From contig JXTC01000014.1 of NCBI GenBank assembly GCA_002914845.1, forward strand, positions 1,755,694 through 1,819,693: 64,000 nucleotides of DNA, in the 5' to 3' direction. A model generated the notes under the pieces. That model worked only from the letters and a program-made list of their open reading frames with translations. It was not told where the DNA came from and made no database searches. Position numbers and translations under genes: made by a program. How positions within the stretch are numbered: position 1 is the first letter of the stretch; every line of letters begins with the position of its first letter. The stretch comes from Trema orientale. Lineage: Eukaryota; Streptophyta; Magnoliopsida; Rosales; Cannabaceae. Positions 1 to 11,595 of this stretch are shown here, piece after piece.

Positions 1-204
1 ATATTTACATAGAAAAATTATTATACATATAAATATCTATTTAATTTTACACTATCTATATTATTATATCTTTGGTAAAATAATAATTTTGGAGAGTTAT
101 ATGTACTTATATATTTAAATTTTAGAGTTTAAAAATTATTAGTATATTGTTGTGTTTAATATTTTGTTGATTATGAAAAGGATTTAGTATTTTCATCTTA
201 ATTT

Positions 205-395
205 TTTAATATTTTAATATTATCAATGGGTAATGGGTAACCGTGGTTTTCCCCGTTATCCATTGGTTAATACCCGCACCGTCCCCGCATCCAAAAGAAT
301 GGTTAATGGGGCGGGTATGGTATTGTGATTGGCTTTCGGGGATGGGGATGGTAATTAAAAAACCGTCCCCGATCCGCCCCATTGCCATTCCTAGT
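205..395 (-). mobile_element. Fragment of a GC-rich hAT-like MITE
   Basis: Read on the minus strand it begins TAGGAATGGCAATGGGGCGG and contains several GGGGACGG/GGGTA blocks, a composition typical of a widespread plant hAT-type MITE with ends of this form. Only one end is seen. It stands out as a GC island in very AT-rich DNA. The frame of 67 codons inside it is a by-product of the repeat. Confidence 0.5.
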
Positions 396-472
396 CTTAT
401 TTCAGCCACTAAACTTTAATTAAATTTTCTTATTTATAACTTTAGTCTTATTTCCGCCACTAAACTTTAATT
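392..472 (+). repeat. Direct duplication of about 30 bp, spaced 51 bp
   Basis: TAGTCTTATTTCAGCCACTA at 392 recurs with one change at 443, each followed by AACTTTAATT. Confidence 0.8.
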
Positions 473-639
473 GTCCCTATTTTAGTACTTGGTATATCAA
501 AGTTCTCATTTTAGGTACTACTGTTACTGTGTAGTTAAGACATATAAAAAATAGCACTAAACACTCACGTGGGGTTCTTGAAAAGGTATTTTGGAAATTT
601 CGCTTTTATTAAATAAGTTTGCTTCTTTTTCAAAAACTT

Positions 640-755
640 ATTATAAAATTAATATATAAACTGACTTAATTTAATTAGGATTTAAACATCTTCTCTCTCA
701 TGTATTCACACACAGTCTTAAGAATCCTAGACCAAAAGTAAATTTGCATGTATTA
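640..755 (-). mobile_element. Diverged tRNA-derived SINE-like copy
   Basis: The minus strand aligns by eye with the better-preserved SINE at 19360-19474 (shared blocks GGTCTA, GGATTCTTA, GAGAGA, ATCCTAATTA). The A and B boxes are decayed. Confidence 0.45.
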
Positions 756-1081
756 ATTAAAAAAATACGTCATTTTCTCAACTAGAGAGATAATAAATAT
801 AGTTTTTCTTAATAAACTGATAAACCAAAATGGACATATTTGGATATTGACCACAAAAAAATGAGCTAAAAAGAAAAAGTATATACAATTAAAAAAACAT
901 AAAATAAATAAAAATAAAGACATCTAAAGTTATTTCGAAACTAAATCACAACCGTAAGGGATTACACGTGAAATATCTTAAACGAAATAAAATTTCACTG
1001 TTATATTCATGTCCTACAAAATGACTAAAATGTCTTTGTTAAAATGACAAATGTTACATACTTTTTTATATTTATCTTTTA

Positions 1082-1419
1082 GGGTGAACTGCAAAAAAAT
1101 ACCTTAATATTGACCATAAAGTTTAGACTCTACAAAATAATACCTTGAGATTAAGAATTTTTGAAAATTGATATTATGGATTTAATTTTAACAAAAATAA
1201 AAAACAATAATATCATCAAAATTAATCAGAATAATGAAGACTAATCCAGTTTTGACGGATTATATTATTATCTTTTTGTTCTTAAAATTGGTCAAAAAGT
1301 CATTTCAGAGTATCCATTTTCAAAAATTCTTAATATCGGGGTATTATTTTATGGAGTCTAAATTTTAGAATTTAAATTATAAATGACCCATACTTCAGAT
1401 TATTTGTTTACGATCTACC
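1082..1419. mobile_element. Mutator-like MITE with perfect 10-bp target duplication
   Basis: A fold-back element of 338 bp flanked by TTATCTTTTA at 1072-1081 and 1420-1429. The two halves are inverted copies of each other over more than 100 bp (TTTAGACTC...AAATAATACC against its complement). A second copy of the family lies at 57568-57906. A 9-10 bp duplication points to Mutator-type transposition. No coding capacity. Confidence 0.85.
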
Positions 1420-1558
1420 TTATCTTTTATTACAAAGTAAAAGCATGGATTAAAAGAAGATACTTTGATAGATTACGTGACAAAATAAAGATGTTAAAAG
1501 TATAAAGTCTAAAATGAGAATTTGGATATGATTAGGAAGCTAAAATGAGATTAACAAC

Positions 1559-1661
1559 TACTCACGTAATTGACAAATGACACTTTTCAGTCCATTTATA
1601 ATATAAAACCACTCACGTAATTGACAACTGACACTTTTCAGTCCATTTATAATATAAAATC
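1559..1661 (+). repeat. Tandem duplication, 51-bp unit x2
   Basis: CTCACGTAATTGACAAATGA at 1561 is repeated at 1612 with a single change, together with the following CACTTTTCAGTCCATTTATA stretch. Confidence 0.9.
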
Positions 1662-1938
1662 GATGAGAATTGGTTAAATGAGAGAAGGAAAAGATTACAT
1701 GCCAAAATAGAGATGTTCTGAAGCTTGGGGCCAAAATAGGATTTGGATAATAATTTTGGGGCCTAATAATATGATTATTATTATTATTTTTTTAAATGAT
1801 GCTGAGATTGATTAGTTTAGTACTTTATAAGAAAAGTTCACTTTTAAGAGATGTGTCATTTTCCAAATTATTATCCATTTCTGTATTCGCTTCTTTTTTT
1901 TTTTTTTTTGGGAGATGTCATGCTTCGTAAAATTAATT

Positions 1939-2230
1939 GGAGAAATTTAGGTGGATGACCAAAATTTTAAATATGATTAAGTAGATGTCTATTTTTAAAA
2001 TTTTATAGCTAAATGTCCAGGTATATATATTTTTACACTTGGTAGATACACATATCTACCAATTTTAGTTACTGTACTGAAACGCACTGGGTATATAATT
2101 TTTTATACTTGGAATATAAAATTTTACACTTGGTATATATGCATATATACCGAATATTTTGCTATAACATTTGACATTGGGACATTTACTGAAATTAGGC
2201 TCAAAATTTGGACATATTTCTATAAGCTCC
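1939..2230 (+). mobile_element. Dispersed repeat family A, copy 1
   Basis: A 292-bp unit beginning GGAGAAATTTAGGTGGATGA and ending TATAAGCTCC, with an internal palindrome GGTATATATGCATATATACC. Related copies lie at 58653-58913 (+) and 59678-59948 (-), with a degraded piece near 43480-43690. Short AT-rich non-coding units with GGAG/CTCC ends suggest a MITE. I saw no target duplication. Confidence 0.7.
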
Positions 2231-2420
2231 TATTTATTGTTGTTTATGAACTTCCTAATGTGTAAGACACTTGTTGTGTGGCTTAATTCTTATTTTTATT
2301 TTTTGAAGGGTCGTATTGTTTAAGTTCTTTTTTTTTCAGTGAACCTCAACGGAATGTAATTTTATTGAATATTTCATTTTTGTTGAATATAATTTTATTG
2401 CTTAATTTATTTGTTAAGTT

Positions 2421-2829
2421 AGGCTATGTCTAATAAGAGGAAAAATTGAGATGAAAGAAAGGACAAGAGAGAAAAGTAAAGGCGAAAATGAAAAAAAAAA
2501 AAGGTAGTTTAGTAGAAAAGGAAATGAAAAAAAAGAGAGAATGAGAAAGGGAAAAAATTGTAGGCGGAGCCCATTAAAATTTTTTTCCCAAATTGGAGAG
2601 AGAAAGAAAAAGAAAAAAATTTAGCCGATGAAGGAGTTTATATTACTAAATTATCCTAGCATACCAAGTTTTAAAATAATAATGTATAGAGTATAATAGT
2701 CAATTTAAAATAAATTAGTTTTTTTTCTCTCTAACAAAGCAAACGTGGAAATACTTTTTTTTACCATATATTTTTTATTCATCATATTTTTTCTCCCCTA
2801 TTTTATATCCTCTCTACTAAGCATAACTT
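2421..2829. mobile_element. Putative hAT-like MITE with purine-rich arms
   Basis: The left end GGCTATGTCTAATAAGAGG pairs with the complement of the right end (AGTTATGCTTAGTAGAGAGG), and the arms are GA-rich on the left and CT-rich on the right. No exact target duplication was found. Confidence 0.5.
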
Positions 2830-4073
2830 TATTGCCTCTTTTGTAACGTTGTTGTTTGTGAGAAAATTGGGGTAAATGGTGCCATTTGTCCTTAACGTAT
2901 TAGGCATTCAAGTATCTAACATTTTTCTTTTTAGCATAATTAGTCCTTCTAGCATATTCCATTTAAAATTTCGTTAGAATTCATTTGGATGGAAAAAATT
3001 TAATACCAACTAATCCCGTGGACCAACGTTGAGACAATAAAACTATTGTTTAAGTAGTAAAATGTGACTTTTGAAAATTTAAGGACTAAACATTAGATAT
3101 TTTGAAATCTAAGAACCAAAATGGAATAGGAATTAGAGACTAAAACTAGGATTAGCCCGGTAAATAATTATCTAATTTTATGGGTTATTTTTTCTTATTT
3201 ATTTGTGTAATTATACATTGGTAAATGAAAATTTTACACCAATAAATGAATTATATAATATAGTAAATAAATTATATATACTGGTAAATAAATTATATAC
3301 TATGATAAATGAATTACATATATTGGTAAATTAATTATACTCATAAATATGTCGAATTAATTTACATATGGATATAACGGTAAAGTAAAATAATTAAAAC
3401 TTAAAAATGGATATTTTTGTCAGTATAATAAAAATGAAATATTCATTAATACATAACTTTAAAAATGGGTATATGGTGTAGTTTCCTCAATATGAATCCA
3501 CATCTAAGAAAATAAAACTACACCTTTTTGTTTCTTTAATTTATATTTAACCATGACAAAAAATGTTATTTTACATCTTTTTTATTTATTTCTTGTTTTA
3601 ATCATTAAAAAAGAAATAACTAGTCATTTTGTCCAATATGAATAAACTATCTCACTATTGACTTTATATTTAAGTGCCTCAAAATGGTAAAAAAAGTTTC
3701 TCTTTTGCCTCTTAACACCAATACTATTAGAAGATTATCAAAGAGGAAAAACTTAATTGTCATTTAAGCTTTTAGAGAGTTTTTTGGATACAAAATTATG
3801 CATTTTTTCGGACATTACTAATAACATTTTTTTCTTGAAAAAAATATTTTGACATTAATGTGTGAATGCAAAAACTGCTTTATTATGTCTTTTTTATTAT
3901 ATATATTCATATAACCAAGTAAAACAATCTTTAAAAAAAAAATATTTTTTTCATTTATTTATTTATCTAATGATAAGAAAAAACTATCTATTCTGAAGTA
4001 TCCGATAGGAAAAAATAATAAGTATACTTATTTAACTCTTTAAAAGAAGAAACTGAAAAAGACCATTTGACTT
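2830..4073. other. AT-rich intergenic stretch with a short minisatellite
   Basis: No gene. It contains the 21-22 bp degenerate repeats at 3205-3350; the remainder is featureless AT-rich sequence. Confidence 0.6.
3205..3350 (+). repeat. Degenerate minisatellite, unit about 21-22 bp
   Basis: About six imperfect copies of TGGTAAATAAATTATATAC follow one another (variants TAGTAAATAAATTATATATA, TGATAAATGAATTACATATA). Confidence 0.75.
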
Positions 4074-4473
4074 GGCTCTGTTTGACAAGAGGAGAAAAAG
4101 TAAGAGAGGAGAAAAAATTAGCAAGAAGAGAAAAAATATTGGATGAAAAAAAAGTGTTATTTGATATGTGAGAGAAAAGAAAATTACTTTATTTTTAGAT
4201 GGTTATTTACCCTCCTTATTAAATTTTTTAAATTTGTGTACAAAGTTATTTTATTAATAAATTCATATACTATTAAATAACTTCTCCTTCCTCCTTTCTC
4301 TCTATTTTTTGGGAGAAAAATATTTGTATGGCCCCATATTTTTTCCCCTCAATTATTCTCTTCTTTCCCTTTTCCCTCTTATCAAAAAACCCAAATTTTT
4401 AAGTTTTCTCCATTTTTTGCTCAAACTTTTTCATTCATCTTTCTCTTACTTTTCTTTCTTACCAAATATAGCC
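4074..4473. mobile_element. Putative hAT-like MITE with imperfect TIRs
   Basis: The left end GGCTCTGTTTGACAAGAGG and the complement of the right end GGCTATATTTGGTAAGAAAG match over about 35 bp, including AAAAGTAAGAG. The arms are GA-rich and CT-rich like the element at 2421-2829, so they may belong to one family. The 68-codon ORF inside it is not a gene. Confidence 0.55.
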
Positions 4474-4756
4474 TTTACTCATATATTATATTCTAATAGT
4501 ATTAGTGTTAAATAAATGACAAATTTATAATATTAGGGGCAAAATAACAAATTCAGAATATAGAGTTGTGGATTCATTTTCACGCACTTTCTGAACACTA
4601 GAAAGTGCCGGTGGAAACAACTAAAGCACACGTGGCATGCAAAAAATGCTTGAGTTGAGCCTGTATTGATTTATATATTTTTTTTTGAAAGGGATTTATT
4701 TATTTTTTAAATTTAAAGAGAAGAGAAGAAAAGAAGGAAAAAAAGGCAAAACGAAG

Positions 4757-4792
4757 AAGAAAAAGAAAAAGAAAAAGAAAAAGAAAAAGAAA
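4757..4792 (+). repeat. (GAAAAA)n microsatellite upstream of SBH
   Basis: Five consecutive GAAAAA units within a purine tract, about 200 bp before the probable 5'-UTR donor of the SBH gene. Confidence 0.85.
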
Positions 4793-5348
4793 ATTTTCAA
4801 TTAATGGATTGTCTAGTTTGCCAAACAAATTGAGATCGGTTTGGTTTGGGCGCACTCACTCACCACTGCAGTTTCCACCAAAATCTTTTAAAATTTACTC
4901 TCTGAATATCACAACTGTCACTTTTAACAACTTGGTCCTCTCATAACGCCATAGATCTGAATGAAGAAACCAAACCAAACCCACATCCTTCCCTGTAAGT
5001 CAATTTTTTTAATTTTTAAATTTTTTTATTTTCAACTCTAGCATTTGTTCCTTTTCTGCTTGTTTCCCGAGAAACTATAATGGAAACTGAAGAAAAGAAA
5101 ATGGGTTTTCATATTCCGGTTCTACATTGTCGAATACTGGAAGCTTCTGTTTCGAATGTACCTGGAGATTTTAATTTTTTTTCTGCTTATTTATTTTGCT
5201 AATTGATTCGTATTTATTGCTATGATTTTTCAGGGTTTAGATGAGTGCATGTACTCATATTATGGATCTTAAACAGTAATGCAGCTTGAGATTTTGGATA
5301 AAATTTTGTAGTTAAGATAGAAATTGGAAGTGAAAATTGGATCCAGAA

Positions 5349-8109
5349 ATGGTTTTTTGGGAGGATTATGTGAGTGACGAGTCAATGGGGACCTTTGCCC
5401 CAATTGTGGTTTATTGGTTATATGCTGGGTTTTATCAGTTAATGCCACCTTTGGACAATTACCGGTTGCATACAAGAAAAGAGGAGGAGCAGCAGAAGAA
5501 GTCGGTGCCGCTCGCTTCGGTTGTGAAAGGTGTTCTGCTTCAACAGCTCGTTCAGGCAACTGTTGCTCAAGGGCTCTTCTTGGTTAGTCACTTTAATATG
5601 ATCTTAGTAGCTCTTTGTGTTGTTTATTTGAAAATGTGGTATTGTTCGGTTTGGTTTATTTAGTATAGTTTTGTTTAACATGGAAAACTCCTTACAATGT
5701 GATTGTTCTCAAGAATCAAAGCTGACCCAGTTGCTAGATTTTTGACAACTGCCATTTTTGGCAGTAGTTATACTGTACATAGATTTCCAATTGAAGGCCA
5801 CACTGCGGTAAGAGAAATATCAGAAAATGACATGTTAATGAGGGAATAAGAAAGGACTATGATGGAAGTGATTTTGACTTGGGTGTTTCTTCTTTTTTCT
5901 CGACAGTGCATAGTATGGGAGGTCTGTTTTTGTTTACGAGTATGATAAGACAGGGTTCGGTGTTTAAGGAATAATTCTTAACGCCTCTTGTCTCTGCAAT
6001 TTTAGAAGTCAACTCCTTAGTCTGTTCACTGCTGCGACATAATACCATATTACACTGTTTTCACTAGATCATAATTGGGATTGTTATGCAATATGATGAC
6101 ATATTATGACTTTTCCCATGAGAATTTGGAGAATTCTGAATGAAAATCTAAGACAGTTGCATTAAGGGAAAGTGCTTCAAATCTCGTATGGATTCTGTTA
6201 GGAAATACTTAGACTTGTGCACAAGACAAGGATAAGAGAGCAGGTTCTAGACAGAGGTTGGGCAATCCATGCCTTTCTCTAACAGATGGGTCCTTTAGGT
6301 GGTCTTTTGCAGCTTGTAGAGAGTGATCTTAGTTGAGTAGCCATTCGAAATTCATTCCATATAAATCATCCCTAGATTATATGAAGTGGGTCCATGGGCT
6401 GCGCATCTGTTATTGTTGATTAAATTAAAGTCGCTAGATGGTTGATGAGGAATGTGAATAGGAATCTATATTATTATTAATTAGATTATTTTAGGATTAT
6501 ATAATTATATTTTATTTAATTATTAGGTTTTATTTAATTTTGAGTAACTAGTTTGATATATCTCTTTTATGATCGTGTCTAAAAGATATTAGTTTCCTAG
6601 TTTTGTCTAAGAGCATCTCTATAAATAAGCTCTTCTATGTTCATTAGTTTTAAGACTTGATTAATAATATATAACTATTCAGAAATTCTCTCTAATATTT
6701 TTCCTCTCTCTCAAAAGTTCTTTCATCTTCTTCTCTAAATTCTTCTCTTATTCTTCCTAAATCTCTGTCTTTCTCTTATTTCTCTCATCTCTTCTAAATT
6801 TTCACTCTTGTTCTACATCATTTGGTATCCCTCGTTCAATTTCCTTTGCCTGAACCAAGAATCAAGGCTTCCAATTGAACAATTTCCTTCGGTTCCGCTT
6901 GTTGATTCATAGTTTACCAGAGTTTTAACTTGCCGGAGTCGAGTTCTCGAATCCCAAGAGAATGATGAGGAACGTGAATATAGGAATCTATATTATTATT
7001 GAGAACTTAGCTAAAACTCTAACTCATGTGTCAGAATGATATCAAGTCATCATCCCTCTTATAGCCTATTCTGTGACAAAAATTTGAACTTATTAAGAAT
7101 AAAGACATCTGTATTAGATAATATTTGGTCTATTTTCTTCTTGCACACCATTTCAGTTCTAATTTTCTTTGGCTTTGGAATATTGAGGATTGTAACAATT
7201 ATCAAATCGATTATTGTAACCTTTTGTTGTGGTTTCCATGACCCTTGATTGTACGACTTCAGATAATTTATAGTGATTTAGAAGGTTGTCTTTCATCACC
7301 TCTGGTTTATCGATATAACAGTTGTGGCATAATAGTCGAAACTATTGATCTATGTAGTATTGTGAGATTCTACGTCCTGCATGCTGGATGATATCCAGAT
7401 GGATTCTGTATATTGTTTTCATAGTTTTGTTGGAGGATTAAGTGCTGGGTTATTCAAGAATATTGAGCTTAGAAATCATACTTTTGTGGCTCATTCTGGG
7501 ATATTAAGTACACGAACCTTTTCTTGTTTAAATTACAGTCTTAACTTCAAGTTATTGCTGCAGGTCACATCTAAGGCAAATGCGTCAGGAGTAACAATTC
7601 AGCCCTCCATTCCTGTCCAGATTGTGCAGATTGTTATTGCAATGCTTGTCATGGACACATGGCAGTATTTTGTGCACCGTTACATGCATCAGAACAAATT
7701 TTTGTACCGCCATGTCCACTCACAACACCACAGGCTTGTTGTGCCTTATGCTATTGGAGCCCTTTACAATCACCCACTTGAGGGTCTCTTACTTGACACT
7801 TTTGGAGGGGCCCTCTCTTTTCTAGTCTCTGGGATGACCGCAAGGACGGCAGTCATTTTTTTCTGCTTCGCTGTGATAAAAACTGTTGATGATCACTGTG
7901 GATTCTGGTTGCCTGGTAATGTCTTTCATCTTTTCTTCCAGAATAATACTGCTTATCATGACATCCACCATCAACTACAAGGCTTAAAGTACAACTATTC
8001 TCAGCCATTCTTCCCAATATGGGATAAAATTCTGGGCACATATATGCCATACAATCTCGTAAAGAGACCTGAAGGAGGTTTCGAAGCAAAGCCAATTAAA
8101 AGAGAGTAG
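5349..8109 (+). CDS. SBH: Sphinganine C4-hydroxylase (sphingoid base hydroxylase, SBH type)
   Basis: Coding exons 5349-5582 and 7564-8109 join in phase 0 (donor GTTAGT, acceptor CAG) to give 259 aa, matching the ~260 aa of plant SBH proteins. The family adds the C4 hydroxyl to dihydrosphingosine/ceramide in the ER, making phytosphingosine-type long-chain bases, and belongs to the membrane di-iron fatty acid hydroxylase superfamily. The histidine clusters are visible: HRYMH at residues 116-120, HVHSQHH at 128-134 and YHDIHH at 209-214. Hydrophobic segments near residues 12-31, 60-80 and 94-115 suit a multi-pass ER protein. The ATG at 5349 is preferred over an upstream in-frame TTG at 5337. A probable 5'-UTR intron has donor GTAAGT at 4995 and acceptor CAG ending at 5233. 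The 1981-bp coding intron carries a TRIM-like retroelement. The family assignment is secure; SBH1 versus SBH2 cannot be decided. Confidence 0.95.
6443..7000 (+). mobile_element. TRIM-like LTR retroelement in SBH intron 1
   Basis: A 378-bp LTR (6443-6820) starts TGATGAGG and ends CTACATCA, so its ends are the inverted pair TGATG/CATCA. It contains a TATAAATA box at about 6620. TTGGTATC follows at 6822, resembling the initiator-Met tRNA primer site. A 142-bp non-coding interior ends in a purine run CCAAGAGAA, immediately followed by the start of a second LTR at 6963 (TGATGAGGAACGTGAATA), which breaks off after about 40 bp. The layout fits a terminal-repeat retrotransposon in miniature with a truncated 3' LTR. 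No protein is encoded. Confidence 0.75.
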
Positions 8110-8530
8110 TTGATTGTTGCATTTGTCCGGATATTGATTCAAGCTCTCGCTTCACATCGAGAAATTAATTTTTCTCCAGTGGCATCATTATGGGAATTGA
8201 AAATTATGTTTATTTTTTGCTCGAGGCTTTGTTTACACTCTAGCAGGAATTGATTAGAGTTCATTCCGTTCCTTTTGGGTGCTTGATAATGCGTTCTTCA
8301 GGTCAGATGTTTAACTTTGCCAGCCTTATATAAGCGTTGTAATTGTGTTATTCTTGGTTGTCCACTGTGTACTATATTAGTTTCCATGTTCTTGTGACAA
8401 TTAGATTACAGGGTCCGGTTATTGAAATTGATGTACTTGTATGTTTCTGGAGAACGTCGGAAGTTGCTTACAGTGATATTGATTTTGCTACTTAGATTGC
8501 TTAATGGCCTGTAAGGTTATTATGAGTTGA

Positions 8531-8561
<31 letters not shown>

Positions 8562-9840
8562 CTGTAATCACTTGCTCTTAAAATATTTGCGGAATTATTT
8601 TACCTCAATCGAATGGAGGCAAAAGGAAGTCTCAGTACTCGGTATTTGGCAGAACTGAGAGGTATTGATCATTTCAATAAACTGCATGGCCTTTTAGAAA
8701 TGTTCTAATTTTTAGCTTATCACATTGGTGCTTGGCTACTACTGAGGAAAAAAACTCTCTTCTACAAGCTTCAAAAGATCTCAAATATGAGAAAAAATAT
8801 AGTACCACATGCGTTTACTTTCCTGGGGTTTAAAAAATTCAAAACTTGTACCAAACAAGGGAATCTTTCACATTCCCATTCCTACCCCTTTCTAACCCCC
8901 ATACCCAACGGCCTAAGAGTGTTCGTCCTTTCTTTTTTGCCTCATTTAGCAATTACGTTTTGTCTTTCGTTCCGTTCGACAGAACAGTGGTACAAAATCT
9001 TCTGAGAGAGAAAACCGGAGTGGGGAAAATCCTATTGCATGCCAAATTATCCTTCCAATCTCTATCAACCGTTTTAGTTTCCAACAAAAAAGTAATAAAT
9101 ATGTGACACAATGGTGAATTTGCATGAGAGAAATTATTCCGAATACGTCTTCTATGTAAGATTATATGGTTCTCCTCGTTTCTCCAAGGTTGGTCTTTTA
9201 TTGCATTTTTAGTCGTCATTAAAATTTTCCACAAAAGTACTTTTCCAACCAAAACTTGGAATTCACTTTCACTGTCAAAAAAATTGAAAGTAAATTGGGA
9301 GACAAGAGTAATGCTTCTAATCCTTCAAATTTGTACTCGTATGCAAAGAAGCTTTGCTCAAGGCCAACTCAACCCCAGGTAATAGTTCTGAGCAAAAATT
9401 CCATGGCAACACAAAACATAGGCCGGGCAACATTCTTTGATATATGGATATTACATTCGTTCCCAGTTCCCACAAGCACTTGACGAACCAAGGAAAATAC
9501 ATCAAAGGGATAAATTCATTTGATGGATTATACCATCCCAAGTGCCCTGCATTGTGTTTTAAGGAGTCGCTGATAAGCCTTTCTAGGTAGTCATATTTTC
9601 AAATTTCAAGAACTGTATTTGGGCAATCAAGACAAATAGCTTCAATATCAAAGAAAGAAATCGTGCTTAAAAATCTTACCATTGCTAGAGTCTAGTTAAT
9701 AACGAATAGATCATTGAAAAGAATTGGGTTGCGAGTATAATCTATGCTATGTATTTCCATTGTCAGTGAACATTTGGGTTAACTGAACATTTCTTCTCGA
9801 ACTCCCCTTTCAGTGAGGCATGAATAAGAATGAACTGTTT
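8110..9840. other. SBH 3' region and convergent intergenic spacer
   Basis: The SBH 3'-UTR probably fills the first few hundred bases. The PPR gene points toward SBH from the other side, so its 3'-UTR lies in the right part. Short frames here on both strands have no family resemblance. A CT microsatellite sits at 8533-8561. Confidence 0.6.
8533..8561 (+). repeat. (CT)n microsatellite
   Basis: About 14 uninterrupted CT units downstream of the SBH stop codon. Confidence 0.95.
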
Positions 9841-11595
9841 TCACCAATACTCTTTGCATGAACACAAACCATCTTTAAATCTGTGAAATCGTGCTCGATC
9901 TCGGACAATAATTTCCCGATTGAAAATCTTCGATACGAGTTTGATTACCACGTGACAGTCCTCACATATTCTAAGGTTCTTAATCACTTGAATAGGGGTC
10001 CCCTCACCTGTACTAATCAAACCAAATGCCACTGCTAACTTCTCACTATGGTAACTCAATACATTCTCCTTGTCCTCCTCCCCAATATCATGCAAAACCA
10101 AATTAGTCTTGGCCACATATCCATAGGAGGTCAGTTTGAAATTAATCTCATCCAGCTTAGTGTAAATCTCTCGCCATTTTTCGTGGCTTTGATCGCCATT
10201 AAGGAACTTGTGAATAACACCTTCCACTTCTGTGTAGCTAAACCCTGGTATCTTCTTTACATCCTTTTTCTTCATAGCCTCTCTAACCCTACCTACATCA
10301 TCCCATCTCTCATGAGCTGCATAAACATTCGATAACAATACAAAATCCCCACAACTGCTGGATCCCATCTCCATTAGCTTCTGCGACGCAATTTCAGCCA
10401 TTTCCACATCCCCATAAGTCTTGGAAGCACCAAGCAAAGTTTGCCAGAGTACCACATCAGGTAACATAGGCATGGAGTTTACTATCTCATAAGCTTCTTG
10501 GAGCCTCCCTGCTCGACCCAGCAAATCAACCACACTTCCATAATGCTTAACATTAGGCACCAAACCGCACTCAGCCATCGAATAAAACAGTCTAACCCCT
10601 TCATCTACTAGCCCTGCATGATTACAGCCACACAAAGCGCCAAGATATGAAACTGCGTCTGGTTGCACCCGGGCTTCCCTCATTTGCCTGAAAAGCTCGA
10701 GCGCTTTACAAGCATCGCCATGCAAAGCCAACGCCATGATCATTGTATTCCATGTAACTATATTTTTCTTACATTTCATACTACTGAACACCCCATATGC
10801 TTTCTCCACAAACCCACATTTCCCATACATATCAATAACAGCATTGCAAACTATCACATTCATGTCAAGGTTCTCCTCCATTATATACCCATGAATCTCT
10901 TCCCCTACTCTGAAAGCCCCCAGCTGTGAACACGCCGAGAGAGCACCAAGAACGGTGACTTCATTAGGCCTAAGACCTCCCCCTTCCTCTCTCATTCTCT
11001 TAAACAAAGCTATAGCCTCATTGGGTCGACTGCCTTGTGCCAAACCAGCAATCAAGGCGTTCCATGACGCGATATCTCTCTTACGCATTTCATCGAACAA
11101 CTGCTGTGCACAATCAATGTCCCCAACTTTCGCATACACATCAAGAAGAGTGGTCTGCAACAACATGTCTGCTCCAAACCCGAATCGAACAACCTGCGAA
11201 TGGATCTGGGTGGCCTCCGAGCGAGCCAGCGCACGTGCGCAGGCCTTGAGGGCGAAGGAGCACGTGAGAGCGTCGGCCTTCGGGGGCGCGGCGCGTGACA
11301 TGGTCTTGAACCATGAGATGGCTTTGATGGGTTGGGGGCACTGGGCGAGGCCACGAAGGACGGCGTTCCAGTCGTTGGTGGAAGGGGTTTGGATGCGGCG
11401 GAAGAGGTCGGCGGCGTAGGAGAGGTGGTCGCCTCCGGAAGGGGAAATGGCGCAGAGCTCGATGAGTTTGGTGGCAGCGGAGGGGCGGAGGCAGAAGAGG
11501 CCACTGGTTAGGAGGTGGGAATGGAGCTGCTTGAGGTGGGAATGGGAGAGGGAGAGAGAGCTGCATCTCTGTAGCAGGGAGTCCAAGTAGGCCAT
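9841..11595 (-). CDS. Pentatricopeptide repeat protein, PLS class with E and DYW domains (At1g34160-like)
   Basis: A single uninterrupted reading frame of 584 aa from the ATG at 11595; the frame extends 12 codons upstream only through a TTG. PLS-class PPR proteins bind specific organellar transcripts, and their DYW domain is a cytidine deaminase-like domain used for C-to-U editing. PPR signatures run through about residues 60-420 (for example TTLLDVYAKVGD, DIASWNALIAGL, NVIVCNAVIDMYGKCG, YGSVVDLLGRAGR). An E/E+ region follows, then a DYW domain with the HSE deaminase motif at 516-518 and a CEDCH zinc motif near 544-548. The protein ends KEYW, so the terminal triplet is EYW rather than DYW. 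The whole protein resembles Arabidopsis At1g34160 (about 580 aa). No clear transit peptide was identified by eye, and the organelle and editing sites cannot be read from the sequence. Confidence 0.95.
   Translation of the reverse strand: MAYLDSLLQRCSSLSLSHSHLKQLHSHLLTSGLFCLRPSAATKLIELCAISPSGGDHLSYAADLFRRIQTPSTNDWNAVLRGLAQCPQPIKAISWFKTMSRAAPPKADALTCSFALKACARALARSEATQIHSQVVRFGFGADMLLQTTLLDVYAKVGDIDCAQQLFDEMRKRDIASWNALIAGLAQGSRPNEAIALFKRMREEGGGLRPNEVTVLGALSACSQLGAFRVGEEIHGYIMEENLDMNVIVCNAVIDMYGKCGFVEKAYGVFSSMKCKKNIVTWNTMIMALALHGDACKALELFRQMREARVQPDAVSYLGALCGCNHAGLVDEGVRLFYSMAECGLVPNVKHYGSVVDLLGRAGRLQEAYEIVNSMPMLPDVVLWQTLLGASKTYGDVEMAEIASQKLMEMGSSSCGDFVLLSNVYAAHERWDDVGRVREAMKKKDVKKIPGFSYTEVEGVIHKFLNGDQSHEKWREIYTKLDEINFKLTSYGYVAKTNLVLHDIGEEDKENVLSYHSEKLAVAFGLISTGEGTPIQVIKNLRICEDCHVVIKLVSKIFNREIIVRDRARFHRFKDGLCSCKEYW

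Larger units (their letters stand above)
1..1071. other. AT-rich intergenic DNA with transposon debris
   Basis: No gene is seen. It holds a GC-rich hAT-like fragment (205-395), a direct duplication (392-472) and a diverged SINE-like copy (about 640-755), each listed separately. The rest is AT-rich sequence without recognisable features. Confidence 0.6.
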
